A stretch of DNA of 64,000 nucleotides from SKHV01 sp963678565 (GTDB lineage Bacteria > Bacteroidota > Bacteroidia > Bacteroidales > Prolixibacteraceae). The position numbers were made by a program, and so were the translations under genes. Positions 1 through 9,300 of the stretch are shown in pieces (position 1 is the stretch's first letter; each line of letters starts with the position of its first letter). The stretch lies in assembly GCA_963678565.1 (NCBI GenBank), contig OY782875.1, forward strand, positions 1,488,001 through 1,552,000, in the 5' to 3' direction. The notes beneath the pieces were generated by a model. It did no database searches and was not told the DNA's origin. It was given only the letters and a program-made list of their open reading frames with translations.

Positions 1-1134
1 TCCGGCGCCAGAATTTCCTGCAGAGTAAATTACCATGTGGAGCGGATAAGCCGCAGTGCGCAAATCGTGATCACGCGCTTCCGAATCATATTCTCCTGTA
101 ACCTCAGTAGCTCCATAAGAGTGATTCGTAAACAACAGATGGTCGGAATTGAACAGAGCAGCATAATCAGGAATAGTGGGAAGGCTTAATATATTAGCCC
201 CAAAAGCATTGTTCTGGTCCGAGGGGTCAAGTGTCCCTGATCCTCCTGCATTTTGTATTACACCAATTTTATGTGTAGATACTTCATCGCTGCTCATTTC
301 AGTAAACCGTCCTTTTGCATCAACAGGATTATCTGCAATCCCGCCCTCGCCTACACCTATAACTACTCCCTCGCCGTTATAATTTAACCCATTAAAACCG
401 GTGTTTACATAATTGGTACGTCCCGAAGAGTTACGATGATTGTAAGCCCCCTCATTAACAGGCTCTTCTGGCGCTAATCCAATAAATTGGAGGTATGGCA
501 GTACTGCAACTTTATTGTATAATGTTGTAGGAATCGAAATGTCTAGTTGACGAGAATAATCTCTGTGCTTTTCGATTTCAACTCCTAATGATTTTAAATT
601 TGTAATTACATCATCACTAATAAGCCCTTTATAGTAACTTACAACAAGTTTCATCTTACCCGATGAAACCTGTGCTGATTTTTTAAGAACCATTGTGTGA
701 AGTTTCGGTTCTTCTTTAAACATAGACTTAACAGGAATAATTGCCCGGATTTTATCTGACAGTCTTGAGAAATTAAAACTACTGTCTATAACGGCATAAT
801 ATGCCTTTCCAGAGAGGTAATCAGTTAATATTAAACCCTTTTTTGCCCAGTCTTTTCGTTGTTCTCCTGACGGCAAATCATAAAATTGGATTAAGCGAAA
901 GTATTTTCCATTAAAAATTGCAGGCGTAGGTTGTTGATCGGTATTTATAGATTCAATTTTCTGTTTTGAATCTGATGGTATTATTGTGCCATTTACGTTG
1001 CGTATTTCATATTGTTGGTTGCCTGTTTGTCCCCATGAATGATTTAATGACAAAATGAAGATAGTAATGAACAATGAATATCTTACAACAAAGAATTTGA
1101 CACTTAAAGTGTACTTGTTGAATTCGGTATGCAT
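1..1134 (-). CDS. Subtilase-like (S8 fold) secreted protein, 5' part only
   Basis: The gene runs off the left edge of the window, so 378 codons from the ATG at 1134 are visible. Residues 1-36 look like a signal peptide (basic start, hydrophobic core, ending SWGQ). After a prodomain-like region, residues from about 255 resemble a subtilase core: GEGVVIGVGEGGI matches the Asp block, STHKIGVIQNAGG matches the His block, TNHSYGA matches the conserved strand, and VIYSAGNSG matches the oxyanion Asn block. In this alignment the catalytic Asp is Glu263 and the usual catalytic His position is Val, with His288 kept only at the second position of the motif. The nucleophile Ser lies beyond the window. 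It is either a divergent peptidase or a non-catalytic relative. A C-terminal sorting domain is likely but cannot be seen. Confidence 0.65.
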   Translation of the reverse strand, partial: MHTEFNKYTLSVKFFVVRYSLFITIFILSLNHSWGQTGNQQYEIRNVNGTIIPSDSKQKIESINTDQQPTPAIFNGKYFRLIQFYDLPSGEQRKDWAKKGLILTDYLSGKAYYAVIDSSFNFSRLSDKIRAIIPVKSMFKEEPKLHTMVLKKSAQVSSGKMKLVVSYYKGLISDDVITNLKSLGVEIEKHRDYSRQLDISIPTTLYNKVAVLPYLQFIGLAPEEPVNEGAYNHRNSSGRTNYVNTGFNGLNYNGEGVVIGVGEGGIADNPVDAKGRFTEMSSDEVSTHKIGVIQNAGGSGTLDPSDQNNAFGANILSLPTIPDYAALFNSDHLLFTNHSYGATEVTGEYDSEARDHDLRTAAYPLHMVIYSAGNSGAG

Positions 1135-1636
1135 AAAATTGGTTTTTAGTCTGAATGTATAAAAGTAGACTAAATATCCAAATATCCATACATCTAATCG
1201 ATTTATTTATGCTCTTGTTAGTTGTTTAATGTTTTGATTTATAGGTGAAACGAGACTGGTCAATGTTCTGACTCCTTCATCATTTCTTGAATTGAGTATT
1301 TGCTTGGAGTTTATTTTTTATCAAGGTAAGGTCATTTTTTGAATATTATTGGGAAATGATTCTTGTTGATGAAGAATAGTTTACTAAAATGCTCATTGTC
1401 GAGATGCTTATTATTGCGAAATTAATTGTTTGAATATTAAGATTCCACAGTTAAAAAGGGGGTATGAAAATGTGTTTTCAACTTAATGATTCCGATCAAA
1501 GTCTAAAACAAAAGCTTCAACTAACTTAAAAGGAAACCATCTTATATCCTCACATCTTAAAGGCATCTTACATCTATTTGTGCATTAGCCTTTTGAGTGG
1601 CTATAGTCTTTTCTATCTAAATTTCTGTTTCTCTGT
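1135..1636. other. Gene-free AT-rich spacer
   Basis: About 500 bases lie between the subtilase-like gene, which starts at 1134 on the minus strand, and the 3' end of the CDF gene at 1637. I see no convincing ORF, RNA gene or repeat. A near match to the Bacteroidota -7 element (GATATTTG on the minus strand, one mismatch) lies within about 60 bases upstream of the subtilase start. Confidence 0.5.
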
Positions 1637-2548
1637 TTATTCGTTTTTAATAAACGACACATTGCCATCGCAACAATTATAGCCAACTTGCAAAGTGTTG
1701 TGTGAAATTCCAAACTCATGGTATAAGCACTCTTCGATTTTTTGCTGAATTTCAGTGATTTCTTTCAGTGTAAAGTTTTCATTTAAGCTGATGTGCGCTT
1801 CCAGATGAATTTGTCTGTCATCCAGTTTCCAAATGTGGACATGGTGTATGTTTTCTATTTCCGAAAATTCTTGAATGCGCATTTCCAATTTATTTAAATC
1901 AATGTTGTCAGGGGTCGATTGCATTAAAATATCCACCGTTTCTTTAATAATTCCCCAAGTATGATAAATAATATAAATTCCCACCAACACAGTAATTACC
2001 GGATCAATCCAATAAATTTCAAGAATCCAAATTGCGAATCCGCCACCAATTACTGCTACCGACGATAAGGTGTCTCCTAACAAGTGCATGTAGGCAGCTT
2101 TAATGTTTAGGTTTTTTGCTTTGTCTCTATTTAAAATCACCACCGAAATTAAATTAGCCAATAAACCAAAGGAGGCGATAATCAACATTAGTTTTCCTTT
2201 AATTGGCTCTGGGTTCTGAAAGCGTTCATAAGCCTCAAAAAACAAATAAACCGAAACTGAAATCAAAACAATGCCATTAAACAAGGCTGCTAGTATTTCA
2301 ATTCGTTTATAGCCAAATGTTTTGGAGCGAGTTGGTTTCTTTCTTCCTACTTTCTCAGCTACATATGCAATGAATATTGCAGATGAGTCTGCAAGATTGT
2401 GCAGTGCGTCAGATAATAAGGACAAGCTGTTGGAGATTAATCCACCAATTACCTGCACAATAGTAATCGATAAATTGAGAATCGTAACCCAAAGTAGCTT
2501 TTTCCCTTTCGGTGCTTCGTGATGATGGTGGTGATGATGACCTGACAT
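1637..2548 (-). CDS. Cation diffusion facilitator (CzcD/ZitB-type zinc transporter)
   Basis: This 303-residue inner-membrane protein has the CDF layout: six hydrophobic segments between about residues 18 and 205, then a cytoplasmic C-terminal domain (about 215-295). The transport site is clear. H50xxxD54 sits in the second helix within SDALHNLAD, and H155xxxD159 in the fifth within MHLLGDT. A His/Asp pair in both helices is the pattern of zinc-selecting members that export Zn2+ (or Cd2+/Co2+) against protons. The N-terminus carries seven consecutive histidines (residues 4-10), a cytosolic metal-binding extension. No metal-responsive regulator is adjacent. The family is certain; the exact metal is inferred. 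Confidence 0.93.
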   Translation of the reverse strand: MSGHHHHHHHEAPKGKKLLWVTILNLSITIVQVIGGLISNSLSLLSDALHNLADSSAIFIAYVAEKVGRKKPTRSKTFGYKRIEILAALFNGIVLISVSVYLFFEAYERFQNPEPIKGKLMLIIASFGLLANLISVVILNRDKAKNLNIKAAYMHLLGDTLSSVAVIGGGFAIWILEIYWIDPVITVLVGIYIIYHTWGIIKETVDILMQSTPDNIDLNKLEMRIQEFSEIENIHHVHIWKLDDRQIHLEAHISLNENFTLKEITEIQQKIEECLYHEFGISHNTLQVGYNCCDGNVSFIKNE

Positions 2549-2706
2549 ATTGTTTTTTTATAATAAGGAAGTTGTAGTTGAAAAAGTTTATTAATATTCA
2601 AATTAAGTGAACAATTTTGTTGTAAACAATCATGATAAATAGGTATTTTATCGGGAGAAATTCTTGTGATTATTACTTTCGAATTAATATAAGTTCAAAT
2701 TATAGT

Positions 2707-3363
2707 TTAAAGAAGCAGTTTAATCCCAAAGGCTTGGCTTTGTTGGTAATTTAAATAGTGCTCGGTTTTGATGGTATTGTCAGTCAAAATGAAGACTTCA
2801 AAGTCGAAAGAATCAAATTTTATTTCGGTTCCGATTTTAAAACGTAATTTTTTGAATTCATTTTTTTCTAAATTGAAATAAGCTTCTAATGATATGTATG
2901 GTTCAAAGTATTTATTATAATCTCTATTGGCCTGAATTCGGTGTCGAATAGTTTCTTGATGTTTGTTATCTGATTCGTAACTATTTTGAAATCTTAAACG
3001 ATACGACCATTGATACTCGCTGTTTTTAGTTTGGGGGCTGATAATTGTTTGAAAACCATATCGATATATACTATAATCTTCATCAAATTGAATCATTGTT
3101 TCATTTTGGTTTGCTTTTCCTAATCTAAAGTCTCCAGCTAGTTTTATAGCTTTAGTAAGCTCTTGTTTTACATCTACTAAAGCAAAGTAATATTGTTGTG
3201 AGGATTTATTTATCGTTTCATTTCTTGCCCCAAATTCAATTTCAGAAGATAGCTTTTTAGTTAAATCGATTTTATAGACCAAACTGCTTCTGATTTCTTG
3301 AGCGAGCGCAAAATGCTTGAGCAAGAGCAATAAAAATAGTATTGAAAATTTTCTAATAATCAT
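2707..3363 (-). CDS. DUF2490 outer-membrane protein
   Basis: A 218-residue protein with a signal peptide (residues 1-21, ending FALAQ) followed by alternating amphipathic strands and a C-terminal hydrophobic strand, as expected of a small outer-membrane beta-barrel. It resembles the DUF2490 family, which is common in Bacteroidota and has no established function. Its start overlaps the end of the CotH gene by 11 bases, so the two are translationally coupled and probably work together at the surface. Confidence 0.7.
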   Translation of the reverse strand: MIIRKFSILFLLLLLKHFALAQEIRSSLVYKIDLTKKLSSEIEFGARNETINKSSQQYYFALVDVKQELTKAIKLAGDFRLGKANQNETMIQFDEDYSIYRYGFQTIISPQTKNSEYQWSYRLRFQNSYESDNKHQETIRHRIQANRDYNKYFEPYISLEAYFNLEKNEFKKLRFKIGTEIKFDSFDFEVFILTDNTIKTEHYLNYQQSQAFGIKLLL

Positions 3364-5554
3364 GATTAATTAGAATTTTATCGGAATACCAAATATTCTC
3401 TTGTAATACTCTAACAATATAGATACCACTGAGTAAATTTAATTCAACTGTGCTGTTTAAAGATGGAGATAGGTTAAATTGTTTTATCAAACCCTGAGTT
3501 GAATAAATGTAAAGTTGAACGTCACTTGCTTTGTTTAAGAATGAAATCGTAACCTCGCCGTTTGATGGGTTTGGTGAAACTGTAAATGGATTTCTAAAGA
3601 AATCTTTAAAAGTTTGATTCAATTTGACGGGGCGCAAAAGTGCATAAGTTTTTAACTTTTCAATACTTTTCTCCCAGCTTTGCATGTCTTGTGGGATTCC
3701 CCAGCGATATACATGGTCGTTAACAAGAGGTGCATACAAATTACGATAATGATCGATTAAATGTAGCACCTCGTAAGAGGAAAACTCATTCTCTAAAACT
3801 TCAATAAAACGTGCATGGAATTGATTTCTAAACTTCTGATTCTGAAAAATTATCGAAAGAGTTTCTGTTTTATTTATTGGGTATTTTTTTATTTCAGAAA
3901 TTGGAGTTAGAAATTCTGAAAACATTTGATCCCAACGTCCAATTGGGAATGAAAAATCTAAATCGTAAAAGTATGGGCGCCATTTACTATCTGTATTTTT
4001 ATCTTGCCAAAATTTAGAATTATTTATATAATCTTGATTTGCTAAATAAAACTGAGCGATGTAATAGTCAATCAATGCTTGAATATCGATAATTTTATCT
4101 AGTTCGTTATAAAAATTATTGCTTTCTATTGGAGTACTTTCAATTAGCTCTCGGAGCGGTTCTATTTTATCCAAAGTTGACAATACTGTTAATTCTGGAT
4201 TATTGATGTTGTAATTTGCCTGAACGTAGTTGTCATCAAAGAATTCCCGTAAACTATAAACACCCCAAAATTCCCCATTTAAATAGCAAACAACTGTTTC
4301 AGCAGCAGAGTAATCGATGTTTAAGTCGTCAACCAAATATTGGCTCATTTCATCAGAAAACATTACTCCCGACCAAGCTTGTACATTTCGAAGTAATAAT
4401 TTTTTAAAGGTTTTTAAATCTTCCTTTTGAGAAAACCCAGGATTAATAAAAACCTCTTTACCATATTTATTTCGGGCATACAATCGTAAACTCTTTTGAT
4501 CAAACCATTTAGCATAATTTCCATGAATTCGAATACCAGCGTTTTGATTTATTTGCCGATTGAAAGCTGTATCGTATAATTCGATGTGTATTGGTCTTTC
4601 CCAATTTTTCCCTCGATTTATGTAATTGCCATTTGCATAAATTCCGGATTCTTTATCAAATAAGTTGTCCTTGTCGGTTATAAGTGAAACAACCGGCACA
4701 TGTTTATATCCTGTTGGTGGTTCTTTGTTTATGAAATAGGTTTCAACAATTTCTTCGCTTGCAGGGCATCCTTCACTGAATACCTGGATCCGGAGTATAT
4801 TTGCTTTTGATATTGATGATCTAGGTTGATAAACAGATTCCTTAAAATTAGCAAATCTATTTGGTGTTCCATTGATATCTATTAACTCAATAGGTGTTTG
4901 ATAAGGCTTTTTATTAAAATCAACTTCATCACCATTGAGCGTATATCTTATTTCATTCTCTTCAATAAGGTTCAGTGCTTCAATTTTTATAGCATCTGTA
5001 TAATACCCGCCTTCATGATTTAACCACAAACTATCTTGTTGATAATTAATAGGAATTCTAGTTGCGTTGTTATTTGAATAACCCGGTGTTGGTGTTAAGA
5101 TAAATTTATCAGAAGAACCATTTGGCTGACGTCCAATCGATTTATCTGCAGGAACACATTGCGCTTCATAAATATCAATGAGTTCGTTTTGCGGAGAGAA
5201 TAAAAAGATAGAATCTTTTACTTGTTTTAGCTGAAATGGTAAATGAATTTCGTTATTGGAAATAATATTTTTTCCGGAAGCGAATAATAAAAGGTATTCA
5301 TTTGAATTAAGGATCGTGTCAGGAAAAATCCATTTTGAAATAGTGTTTGATTCATCGCTTAATTGATATCCTTTAAGATTAAGCGGAGTTTCCGAAGGAT
5401 TGTAAATTTCAATCCAATCGGGTTTTTTTTCGAAGCTGTCGGTTAGTGTAGTATGATTTACATACTGTACTTCATTAATTAAAGGATGTTGAGCTTGTAT
5501 TTTGAAACCTGTAATTATAAAAAAAATGAGTGTGTATAATTTAACTCTATACAT
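3353..5554 (-). CDS. CotH kinase-family surface protein with lamin-tail and T9SS sorting domains
   Basis: A 733-residue secreted protein. A signal peptide (1-22, ending IQAQ) is followed by a lamin-tail domain (about 24-160; INEVQYVN and PDWIEIYNPS are typical). Next come a chitobiase-like beta domain (about 170-275), a CotH-like kinase domain (about 285-600) and a T9SS type A sorting domain (about 655-733, beginning with VSPNPSNGEV). In the CotH part, YDLDFSF with D531 and D533 corresponds to the metal-binding WDLD motif of the family. CotH proteins of spores phosphorylate serine residues; the substrate of bacterial surface forms is unknown. It lies between a beta-barrel gene (9 bases upstream) and DUF2490 (overlapping), so the three form one operon. 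Confidence 0.85.
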   Translation of the reverse strand: MYRVKLYTLIFFIITGFKIQAQHPLINEVQYVNHTTLTDSFEKKPDWIEIYNPSETPLNLKGYQLSDESNTISKWIFPDTILNSNEYLLLFASGKNIISNNEIHLPFQLKQVKDSIFLFSPQNELIDIYEAQCVPADKSIGRQPNGSSDKFILTPTPGYSNNNATRIPINYQQDSLWLNHEGGYYTDAIKIEALNLIEENEIRYTLNGDEVDFNKKPYQTPIELIDINGTPNRFANFKESVYQPRSSISKANILRIQVFSEGCPASEEIVETYFINKEPPTGYKHVPVVSLITDKDNLFDKESGIYANGNYINRGKNWERPIHIELYDTAFNRQINQNAGIRIHGNYAKWFDQKSLRLYARNKYGKEVFINPGFSQKEDLKTFKKLLLRNVQAWSGVMFSDEMSQYLVDDLNIDYSAAETVVCYLNGEFWGVYSLREFFDDNYVQANYNINNPELTVLSTLDKIEPLRELIESTPIESNNFYNELDKIIDIQALIDYYIAQFYLANQDYINNSKFWQDKNTDSKWRPYFYDLDFSFPIGRWDQMFSEFLTPISEIKKYPINKTETLSIIFQNQKFRNQFHARFIEVLENEFSSYEVLHLIDHYRNLYAPLVNDHVYRWGIPQDMQSWEKSIEKLKTYALLRPVKLNQTFKDFFRNPFTVSPNPSNGEVTISFLNKASDVQLYIYSTQGLIKQFNLSPSLNSTVELNLLSGIYIVRVLQENIWYSDKILINHDY

Positions 5555-5562
5555 AACTTTTA

Positions 5563-6132
5563 TTAATGAATTGTAATTCCAAAGGAGAACCGAATCATTG
5601 CGTAGTCAACCGATTCTATATGTTCAAAACTGTTGTACATTGTATATGCTAGTTTTGAAAATTGTTGCGTATAATGGAAAGAAGAAATAATTGAATAATT
5701 TTCGTTTAAATTCCATTTATAACCTGCTGCCCAGTCGAAATAGATTCCTCCTTTCATATCGTAATAATTCATATTTTTTGTGAGTTTATTACCCGCTAAA
5801 GAATATCCAATCTGAAATTTTACAAGTGGTGAGTTTTTATCTTTTGATTTGTATCCTGTGAATTCAGTATAAATTGGGTAAAAATTTTCATCAACAAGCG
5901 ATAGGTATCCAATACCTAAACCTAAGCTAACTCGTTTCTTTAATTGGTAATTGTTTGATAGATTAATTGCACAACCTGGCTCGTACAATATATTGTCGTT
6001 GAAAATTTGAGCTCCAACGATATAAGAACCACTTATATGAGTATGTAATTTTCTGACTTTTTCTAATGTCGTAGCATTTAATTGGGCAGATAAACTAAGA
6101 ACTATAATAGTAATTAGAGTCTTATTTAGCAT
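5563..6132 (-). CDS. Predicted outer-membrane beta-barrel protein, first gene of the CotH cluster
   Basis: A 189-residue protein with a signal peptide (1-20, ending LNA) and short amphipathic strands ending in FSFGITIH, a typical barrel C-terminus. I do not recognise a named family. It ends 8 bases before the CotH-family gene and is transcribed with it and with DUF2490. A role as partner or surface anchor of the CotH protein is inferred from position only. Confidence 0.6.
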   Translation of the reverse strand: MLNKTLITIIVLSLSAQLNATTLEKVRKLHTHISGSYIVGAQIFNDNILYEPGCAINLSNNYQLKKRVSLGLGIGYLSLVDENFYPIYTEFTGYKSKDKNSPLVKFQIGYSLAGNKLTKNMNYYDMKGGIYFDWAAGYKWNLNENYSIISSFHYTQQFSKLAYTMYNSFEHIESVDYAMIRFSFGITIH

Positions 6133-6350
6133 AATATTTGAAACCAGTTTATTATTGGTACACTTCTATGCAATTTATAAATGTTTAACATAATATGTAG
6201 AAAAAGAATGTTAAATTTTGTTGAATTGAAATTTAAATACTTGGAGTGGCTTTTTTATAATTTGGGAATAAAGAATTTCTGCAAATAGCAATAAGAGAGG
6301 AACGCAATTATTTCAATTAATTGAACTGCGAAGAGTATTTCATACAAAAG

Positions 6351-6378
6351 AAAAAGGTCACCAAATGGTGACCTTTTT
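6351..6378 (-). terminator. Intrinsic terminator after the PEPCK-like gene
   Basis: A near-perfect inverted repeat (AAAGGTCACCA / TGGTGACCTTT, 2-base loop) ends in a T run on the minus strand, 22 bases beyond the stop codon at 6400. The symmetric A and T runs would also stop plus-strand transcripts. Confidence 0.85.
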
Positions 6379-6399
6379 AATATTGCAAGTTTTTAATAT

Positions 6400-9300
6400 T
6401 TAATCAAGTGGTTTTAATGGATCTGCACCAATTGTACCAACTAAGCTTTCAACGTACTCATCGGTTTTCACCTGACGCAAGTTTGCTTTTGCGTTAGCCA
6501 ATTTATTTTTCAAATCCAACTTTTCAACGGTTTCTTCATAGTTGCTTAAAGAAATAACTTTTTGAAGATAATCTATTTCTTTAGTCCAGAAGTTGATTTC
6601 ATTTTTCTGTTTTACGAGCAATCGTTTTTTGTACCAATCACTGTTGAAAACATATTCTTTCGTAAACATGCTTCTGAATTCTTCCGATTGACGATCCATT
6701 CCATTATGTTCTCCATTGATCATAATGCTGATTAAAGCCTGTAATGGTGGAACTAATGTTTCGTAGGTACCATCGGTCATTAAACCTTCGGCAACACGTT
6801 TTTGAGTGATGGTCAAGTTTTTCATCGAAGCTACAAATGTATCCATATCCTGAAGCTCTGGTTTCAACATTTCATCAGGGAATACGGCATCCGGATTACT
6901 GAAGATTCGTCCTAAGAAATGGTGAACGAATTTTAAAGTAATACGATATCCTAGCATACTTGCTTCAATTGTTTCACCTTCATGATCAAAATCTTCAACT
7001 TTTTCTAAGTATCCGTTTTCAATCAAAAATTCGGGATCACGTTCCTGAACAGACATACGAGAAACCAACTCAGGCATTAACAAGCTCACATCGTGATCAA
7101 CCTTGTATTTTGGTCCAACATAACCTGCGGCCGATGAAAATGGCTTATATCCCGTTAAAATGTACGATAACAAGGCATTGTTAAGGTCGGCAGATACCAA
7201 TAAGTTATTGAAAGGTCCTTTAGTTAAGGCTCCTTCAGATCCAAAACCTGTTGTTGAAGGCGATTTTCCTGTAATACTACAAATGAAATCGATAAATAAC
7301 TCAGGTAGATCTTGGTAATGAATTGGACTGTAGATTGCTAATGGTGGAACATTGTTCTTTTCATCAGCAGGGTTGTTTCTACGACCAGGCAATACCGAGT
7401 TTACCGGCATAAATAATGGCTTATCAACCGGAATTTTACGATAAATACGTGTACAAGTTTCAGCAACATATTTTTCGATTGGATTCGCTAAATCTGGACG
7501 AATTTGTAAATAACGTGGGTTTGCCGATGGTTTACCATCAACCAAACGTGGCTCAGAAGGAACACTTAAGAAGGCAGGCTTATCTGCTTTCAAAAAGTTG
7601 TTAATCATATCCTGAACCGGACGTGTATACAAATCAAAACCAATAGCATCTTCCTTAATTTCTTTTACTTGTTCACGAGATAATGGCTCGAAATTAGATA
7701 AGAAAGTATAAGGACTTGATAAGTCGGCCTCAGCTTGTTTGTCATATCCTTTGATTACACAATCATCGGGACGTTGGAACAATCTTGATTCACAATTGGT
7801 AAGCAGCTTAACACTTTCGTTTACCTTGTAATCAGGATTTAAACCGTCTAATTGATTTGCAGGTAATACGATAGAAGCGGAAATGTCATCTTCCATTTGA
7901 ACTTTACTTGCAGCATAGAAATCTTGACGTACTTGGAAAATTCTCCATGATCCATCAGTATCGTGTCCCAATCGTAAGTAGTTTGCAATTAGTTTGCGAT
8001 CGTTAAATTTCAGCTCGTTGCCCGGAGTTCCGTTAACCATATCAACCGATAGGTGCTGTTTCCAATCCGATCCCCACTCTTTGTGGTAGCGTCTTTTAAC
8101 AATATAAATAATCTCCTTAATTCGTTGAGGTACACTTCTTAACCATTCGTTGTATTCATCACTGTATTCATCAGACGGGGTTAATAGTTTAATAACCGAA
8201 CCTAATGAACGAGCAGGATCAAGCACAGTACGTGGTGCTTTTTTATAATCGTAAGGTTGCTTAAATCGTTTCGAAAAATCTTTATTCAAGATTCCTTCAA
8301 CCAATTCAATATCTTTTTGCAATTCAGCAACAATTACAGGTCCCTGAATCATTGCATCCTGTATCGATTTCGAAATTTCTGATTTACCACCACCTGAAAC
8401 AGTACATGGTTTATGGCAGAATGTTCCATCAGCAATTGTTCCAACAAGATGCCAGTGTTGTCCATTCAAACGTTTCTTCATTTGAATTTTATAACCCGAT
8501 GGCAAGATGTAATAATTTTGTGGTAGCAATTTGATTACACAAGGTTCGCCATTATTTTTACGTGTCCAAGTAACATTTTGTTCGAATAAGTTAAACTGTG
8601 CGTTTTCAGGAACATAAATTATATTGTTATGTTGCTTATCGATTCCGTAACCACCTGGCTTAAGATCCATTAGATCTGAATACATTGATGAAAGCTCTTT
8701 AAAAGAAGTTCCATTGTCTGGTAATCGATCATTTAATTGGAAACGTTCACCAAGATCGTAACTCGGGAAAGCTAAAGCACCACCTGCATGCTCTTCTTCA
8801 CAAAGACCATATAAGTTTGCAGAAAAGCTAATTTGTGTTTTTACTTCTTTTTTACAGTATCCGAAATAGTTGTCTGCAATCAAGGTAACTACTACACCAT
8901 TTTCATCGCGAGCTGTAATTTTGAAGGCGCCACCATCGTTATATAGTTCATCTTCATTTTTCCAACACATTCCATCGTTACGTTGACGCTCGGTTGCATC
9001 ATCGTAGTGTGGCAAGCCTAAATCTTTTTTCTTTAATGAGGTTAGGTGGGTAGCTAAAATAACACAACCTGTATGACCAGTCCAAGTATCAGGATCTAAT
9101 GCAGCATCGTTTTCAGGAATATGAGGATCGCCTGCATTTCCGAAAATTGATTCTACAAAGTCGAGGTTGCTTACATAGCTACCTGGCGCATAAAAGCGAA
9201 CCTCCATTGACTTTTCCTTACTTACCCCTGGTATTTCAGGAACAACAGTTGGACGTAGCAATAAGCTAACAAATAATTCAGCTTTGTCATCCTGATTTGC

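Noticed and set aside
1007..1189. 60-codon minus-strand ORF at the 5' end of the subtilase-like gene
   Set aside because: The subtilase-like frame, with signal peptide and subtilase blocks, occupies the same strand in another phase; this frame is a shadow.
2519..2539. His-tag from a cloning vector at the CDF start
   Set aside because: The His codons are within a normal chromosomal gene with a typical upstream region; His-rich cytosolic stretches are common in zinc CDF proteins.
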